DNA of 64,000 nt, taken from Luidia sarsii (lineage: Eukaryota > Echinodermata > Asteroidea > Paxillosida > Luidiidae). The stretch is from the NCBI GenBank assembly GCA_949987565.1, contig OX465101.1, positions 22,743,367-22,807,366 on the forward strand, written 5' to 3'. The notes under the pieces are model-generated. The model was given only the letters and a program-made list of their open reading frames with translations, was not told where the DNA came from and ran no database searches. Position numbers and translations under genes: made by a program. This document shows positions 59,401 to 64,000 of this stretch, piece after piece; position 1 is the first letter of the stretch, and each line of letters starts with the position of its first letter.

Positions 59401-61879
59401 AACCGTTACCGGTACCAGTTACCACGCTGACCAAGGTGCGGGTTCGTTCTCCTACACGACACATTCTACAATGTATACAGTCACGTCTGACAAAAGCAAC
59501 AAGACGCGTGCCCTTACCTTTGCACTGGTAGCCTTGTGACCACATCCCCCTGAAAATGATCAAAGGTAGATTTTAATTAAGAGCTGAAATTCCAAATCCC
59601 TACTACATGTACCGTCCTTCACCCCCAGAACGTTCCAAATAATCACTTCACATGCCATGAAAACATTGACCAGCTTATTTTCAGACATGAAAGAACCGTC
59701 ATTCTACTACCTCAAAGTCAAATCAGACGACTTTCAAAGCAAAAGAGCTGCGTGGGCGATAACTCAATGGGCTGTCAACCTTTCCTAGGTCGTGCATGCA
59801 TCTGTTATTGAAAGCAGTCAACCTCGTTGGGAATCGTCCAGTGTGCTCTGCAAGCCAGCTATTCAGTTGTTTGTGGTTTGTGACCGTTTGCGATTGTTCG
59901 TTTGTGACAATATCACGATGGAGGGGGGGGGGGGGGGTGAGGAGGGGGTATACCGGTACTTACCAGATGAATTTATCGCAGTGAGAGCAAAAAGTCGGCT
60001 GCTTGAAGTTGGTGGACATGAACTCATGCCCGTTGGCTTCGTGCACGTTGCGCAGGCGCCGACTCTTGCTCGGCGTGGACTTCGGCGAGGCCTCGGCCGA
60101 CCCACCCTCCTCCTCCTCTCCCTTAGCCGCCTCCTTCTCCTCCTTCTCCTCGCCCTTGACCTCCCCCTCTACCTCCTTGGGTCCCACCTCTATCACATTG
60201 GCGTCCTCCGTCTTGCCGGCCCCCTCTCCCTCGTCCGGGGCCTGAGCCACCTCCTTGGGTTCCTCCCCCTTTGGCTCCTCCGCGGCCGGCTCGGTGTCTG
60301 GGTGCAAATGGATCCGCACACAATGGGATTTTAAATACTCAGTAAGGAATCTTCTTGACCATGCGGGCGGGGGGGGGGGGGGGACCAATTTCATTAAGCT
60401 GCTTAAGCGCCAATATTTGATTCAGCACAAAAGGTCATGTGGTCATAAGGATCACTTTGCCAACGCAAGCTTCACAACAGTTTCATGCTATTTGTCATTA
60501 GCGCTAAAACTGCAGGTTTCTGGAAATGCCAACATTGATATTTGTATTTACCATCCCTGAAAGTATAATAATCAACAGAGTTTACGTAGTTCTCAGAGGT
60601 GTGCTACGAAAATCATTTTCTGAGCGTTATATGGGGGGACATGCAATGGCCTATAAGTAAAGAAGTGGTGCAGTGTAAGTCAAAAGCAATTGACATCTCA
60701 TCGCGGTGTGGAGTTTTAAACCGATTTACCCCAAGGAAGGCTTTTCCTGCTTGGCAAATTTCCCCCGCTTAAGAAGCCGCTCTATAAAATTGGGCCAGTG
60801 GGCTGTACCGGTAACACTAGACGAGTCCGAGAAGGCGCTCCCAATACAAAAGGCCGCCATAATTCGGGGGCCATTTCTAACCCTTTGAATTCCAACAAGG
60901 AGTGTTTGTAACTATTGGAAGTGTCAATCGAGGGCGGCGTCTACCGGTTCTGAGAAGTGCGTGGGACCATTGCGAGGGAACGAAGTGACGAGTGAGGCCG
61001 AACTTGGTGCATATTGCAGTGGATTTTATCTACTTCAAATGGTCTATACTAGAGTACGGAAAAGTGATTTTTGTTGTACTTTGTTTGATTGATGTTTTTT
61101 TACGCGCGGTAGGCTACGTGTGAAGACGACGCCAAAGGAAATGGCTTCATTTTTCGTCACTGGCCCGGCCGAGATTCTTATTCTTATTCTTATTATTCTT
61201 ATTATTAATCTCATCAGCAAACAAAATGCCAGTTACAGGGAGATGCAATAACTCAAAATAGCACGGACTAACGGATGGCCACGTCAAAGCGTGCGCCCTC
61301 TTGAGAGCAGAAAGTCCCAATAGCGGCCGGTTATACAGACTATATTGGCCCAAAGGCATGGAGGTATGACGTCAAAGCAGGAAGAGAACAAATAAACAGG
61401 CCTAAGGGAAATAAGGGAAAACCCATTGTGGCACGTGGTTTAAGATAATTATACCCACGGACATGTCATTTTTTGTTATCATTCGTCCCACTCTAAGACA
61501 AGGCGCTGATCTTCGTCAACACAACATCGTTTGCGTGCTGCCACCGACATCACCTGTTAAGTGTAAATCAGTTCATGCCGTGGAAGGTGATGGGGATGCA
61601 TTCCTCGGCAATACTTTCTTCGCTCACGATATCAGTGGCGAATTGCGGACACGCCGGCCTACTCTATATAGATGCACACTGTGTCCTAAAGCATGACGCT
61701 GCCGCGCCGGCCCGTCCTTCGGTTGGCCTGGTGACCCGTTATTCCTGAGCAAGCCTTGGGTACCGTCTTTATTTGTTCCAAAGTGTGGAAAGTTTGCGGT
61801 GACACCGTGCAAGTCATCTCTTTCTTGAGAGAGAGAGAGAGATCTGAAGGACAGGGATAGGGAGGAGAGAGAGAGAAAC

Positions 61880-61934
<55 letters not shown>

Positions 61935-62153
61935 GAGGGAGGGAGAGAAGGGGAGAGAGAGAGAGAGGGAGAGAGAGAGAGAGAGAGAGAGACGGAGTGT
62001 CACACATAGTGTCACCGCAAACTGTCCACTTTGTGCTTCCAGCGTGCAAACCTTCCGTAAGCCGTCCTTCGACTCGATCGGCACTCCGACCGCTGACTTA
62101 CCTGCTACTTGCTCCTCGGATTCCGGCTTGGTCTCAACTGCGGGCTCGGCCAT
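56480..62153 (-). CDS. Kinase-less conventional-PKC-like protein with tandem C1 domains, 6 coding exons
   Basis: A 228-residue protein predicted to bind diacylglycerol at membranes. Exons in transcript order: 62102-62153, 59964-60297, 59518-59549, 58791-58867, 57732-57840, 56480-56562; all GT-AG and in phase. Residues 1-95 are rich in Glu, Lys and Ala. Residues 93-108 ([16 protein letters not shown]) align with the conventional PKC pseudosubstrate and linker. C1A spans 108-157 and C1B 170-219; both have the full H-x12-C-x2-C-x13-C-x2-C-x4-H-x2-C-x7-C zinc pattern. The runs [10 protein letters not shown] and [12 protein letters not shown] are those of PKC alpha/beta/gamma. The frame stops nine residues after C1B, where PKCs continue into C2 and kinase. 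An alternative is a short isoform of a full PKC gene, but no such exons are visible downstream. A candidate polyA signal follows at 56303. Confidence 0.92.
57083..57260. repeat. Degenerate tandem repeat, about 30 bp
   Basis: Five or six diverged copies of CTTCTAGGTCCCCATTATCC plus TATAGA in the last intron of the tandem C1 gene. Confidence 0.8.
57949..58480 (-). repeat. Two GGAGAA purine arrays with shared flank
   Basis: Arrays at 57949-58200 and 58345-58440 are each followed by GACTTTTTTTGACTTTTCAA and AACTTTATT. On the minus strand each looks like an AATAAAGTTT-bearing retroelement 3' end followed by a TTCTCC-type tail. It lies in C1-gene intron 4. Confidence 0.65.
61785..62060. repeat. 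R5 repeat with (GA)n microsatellite
   Basis: R5 words GTTTGCGGTGACACCGTG and GTGTCACCGCAAAC face each other around roughly 170 bases of GAGA sequence (61825-61995). It lies in intron 1 of the tandem C1 gene. Confidence 0.8.
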
Positions 62154-62180
62154 GCTGATGGGTTACTGGATAGAACCGCC
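62154..62180 (-). other. 5' untranslated part of C1-gene exon, with acceptor
   Basis: On the minus strand a pyrimidine tract and CATCATCAG end at 62181, giving a likely acceptor 27 bases upstream of the ATG. This implies a separate non-coding first exon. Confidence 0.5.
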
Positions 62181-62348
62181 CTGATGATGTGAAGGGAAAA
62201 AAATATCAGGCGGTGTTGATCAGTTGTCAGCTCAAAAATGTCAGGTGTATAGCCTTGCATTTGGGCAAGTTAGACTAAAGTTTAATATAGCTTCTATATG
62301 TCTATGTGGAAGGCGTGAAACGATTGTCAATTTCAAAATGAGGCCGCC

Positions 62349-62620
62349 GCACACGAGAGCTATCTGCTGAGCAAAAATTCTCTCGAGGTCGTTAGCTCAG
62401 CACGTAGCTCTCGTGTGCGCTGAACTTTTAGTGAGATTTCTGCCTCAAGAGGCCGTGAGACTAATATCCTATATTTTTTTTACACCTCTCGTGGATGAAA
62501 ACTTATCGGCGACTTGAGCTACGTGCTGAGCCCAAAAATCACAACTGGCCAATGAAAGCGCACGCTCTGTTCACGTGATGGCTTCCAAAAATAGATTTTT
62601 TGTGCTCAGCACGTAGTTTT
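62349..62620. mobile_element. Foldback element around GAGCTACGTGCTGAGC words
   Basis: GCACACGAGAGCTATCTGCT with GAGC (62349-62372) is inverted as GCTCAGCACGTAGCTCTCGT with GTGCG (62395-62419). The same core recurs at about 62517 and, inverted, at about 62601. Confidence 0.65.
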
Positions 62621-63929
62621 GTTTACCACCCGTAACACATATGAACGAACTACGGTGGGGAAATACGAAGATGTTCGGTCGTTAAATCTGATAAGGTTTT
62701 TGGAAATGCATCCGAGTCGTAAAAAACATGTTCGATTTTTCAAAACATTAGGTTTAAAAACATGTTAGCTTCTGAAAAGTACATCCGATTCCATGTAATG
62801 TGTTCCAATCTTTTTGACCCGATTTCTGCTTCGTAGGGAAAGAGCTTAACGCGTCCTAGCACGCAAGTATTATTGGTAGCGAGCTATAGGTCCTAACTCT
62901 CTCACGAATCCTGTGTCGTGGGCCATGGTACAACTTATTTTATTTATTTATTTGAGTAATATTTAATGAGGGTAAGCTCCAATCAATGCACAGCACTGCT
63001 TTTCATAGAGGCCCTCAGTACATATAACAAAATAGTAAAACACATACCAGATAAAATAACTTACTTATCCGTTAACTTATACACACAAATATAATCAATA
63101 CATTAAGAGTAAAATTAAAATGAAATAAGAAGGTCTTACATTATCCCTTCATAAAAAAATACACTAAATGCACACACAAAAACATAGAAGATCCATAATA
63201 TTAAAGACATCAATATTTTGTAAAAACTCCTGACATGTAAAATACGGAATTAGATTTAGTGAGATATAATTATACTTGGTTTAAAATGAGGATGATTATA
63301 ATATATACAGAATACCATATTGCACATTACACATTAAGAAAGTGTTCCTTTACATGCGTATTCGGACATAAAGCGAACCATTCCGAATCGTCGAAACATA
63401 GCGTGCATGGAACGCACAGAGGCCTTTACCTTGTCGAATGACTGGACGATCTCAATCATTCATCATTTTGGATTACAGCGAGCACAAACGAGGTACGGTC
63501 GACAACATCAATAATCAACTACATCTTGAATTCCTACAACTCGAAAGGCTTTAATCCCACGCGGCAATCGGGGTTAGACTGTAGCGCGTTGCAACTCACC
63601 GCAATTCGTTTTTTTTTAATGCGCACACGAGTGAAGAAACTTGTTGGAGGTCGATGGAGTCTAGTTTATACGCGGGCAACTACTACTACTTGCGCTACTT
63701 AATTGCGTTCACAAGAGCTCTGAATAAAGCTCGCTAATTTGGGTGGGTGGTGTAGCCTGTGGGGTCTGTAAGCCACCATACACCGCACATGCACAGACGG
63801 TGAATGAAGAGGCCCGCACGAGGTGACTGACTAGAAGTTTCTTGAAAACTGTGTGACTGAACGACTGCGCAGAGAAAACAAAGTTGATCACGGCACTGAT
63901 GCCAAACCAGACGAGGGGGTGAGTATTAC
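62621..63929. other. Upstream of the C1 gene, no gene recognised
   Basis: AT-rich sequence, probably an intron between a non-coding first exon and the ATG-bearing exon. No repeats beyond simple AT tracts. Confidence 0.4.
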
Positions 63930-64000
63930 CTGTTGCCGGGTTGTAGTCTGCCTGCTGTACACTCGCAACGCTTTCTATCCGAGTTCCAATTCGCGCGCAC
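63930..64000 (-). promoter_or_regulatory. Possible first non-coding exon of the tandem C1 gene
   Basis: On the minus strand, CpG-containing sequence ends ACCCGGCAACAG before a plausible donor GTAATA (63924-63929). The promoter would then lie at or beyond the right edge. Low confidence: no transcript data. Confidence 0.3.

Overview
The window is nuclear DNA of an animal. Five protein genes are legible. Four are split by GT-AG introns and keep codon phase across every junction; one has an uninterrupted coding sequence. Introns and intergenic DNA are packed with minisatellites, microsatellites and small inverted-repeat elements. The gene set (mitochondrial SerRS, TXNDC16/ERp90, RCE1, an FABP-fold protein, a conventional-PKC-like tandem C1 protein) and the repeat style suggest an invertebrate, possibly a deuterostome. 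The sequence alone does not let me name the organism. Nothing bacterial or viral was seen.

Layout: (1) 1085-7905 (+) holds the last eight coding exons of mitochondrial seryl-tRNA synthetase; its N-terminal part lies off the left edge. (2) 7906-12155 is the space between two convergent genes. It carries a tandem segmental duplication, two 35-bp minisatellite arrays and a stray copy of a TXNDC16 exon. (3) 12156-28165 (-) is a complete 18-exon TXNDC16 gene of 827 codons plus stop, with large minisatellites in several introns. (4) 28166-28558 separates the start codons of TXNDC16 and RCE1, which diverge from it. (5) 28559-37116 (+) is a complete 9-exon RCE1 (298 codons plus stop) with a 25-bp array in intron 1. 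(6) 37117-46053 is AT-rich and full of small inverted-repeat elements and two striking hairpins. (7) 46054-46479 (+) is a GC-rich, intron-free FABP-like coding sequence. (8) 46480-56479 has no gene I can recognise. (9) 56480-62153 (-) is a six-coding-exon gene for a 228-residue protein: acidic N-terminus, a relic of a PKC pseudosubstrate, then two C1 domains and a stop. A non-coding first exon probably lies near 63930-64000.

The genes are not a functional cluster. They act in mitochondrial translation, ER lumen redox/chaperone biology, CAAX-protein maturation at the ER membrane, lipid carriage and diacylglycerol sensing. The most novel-looking item is the kinase-less PKC regulatory module, where the pseudosubstrate alanine position is serine. 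Next are the intronless FABP gene, the TXNDC16 exon fragment inside a minisatellite, a TTAA-flanked inverted-repeat transposon family, and nested insertions between two other families.

Exon boundaries were read by eye from splice motifs, reading phase and remembered family sequence. They should be right to within a few bases, but no alignment was run.
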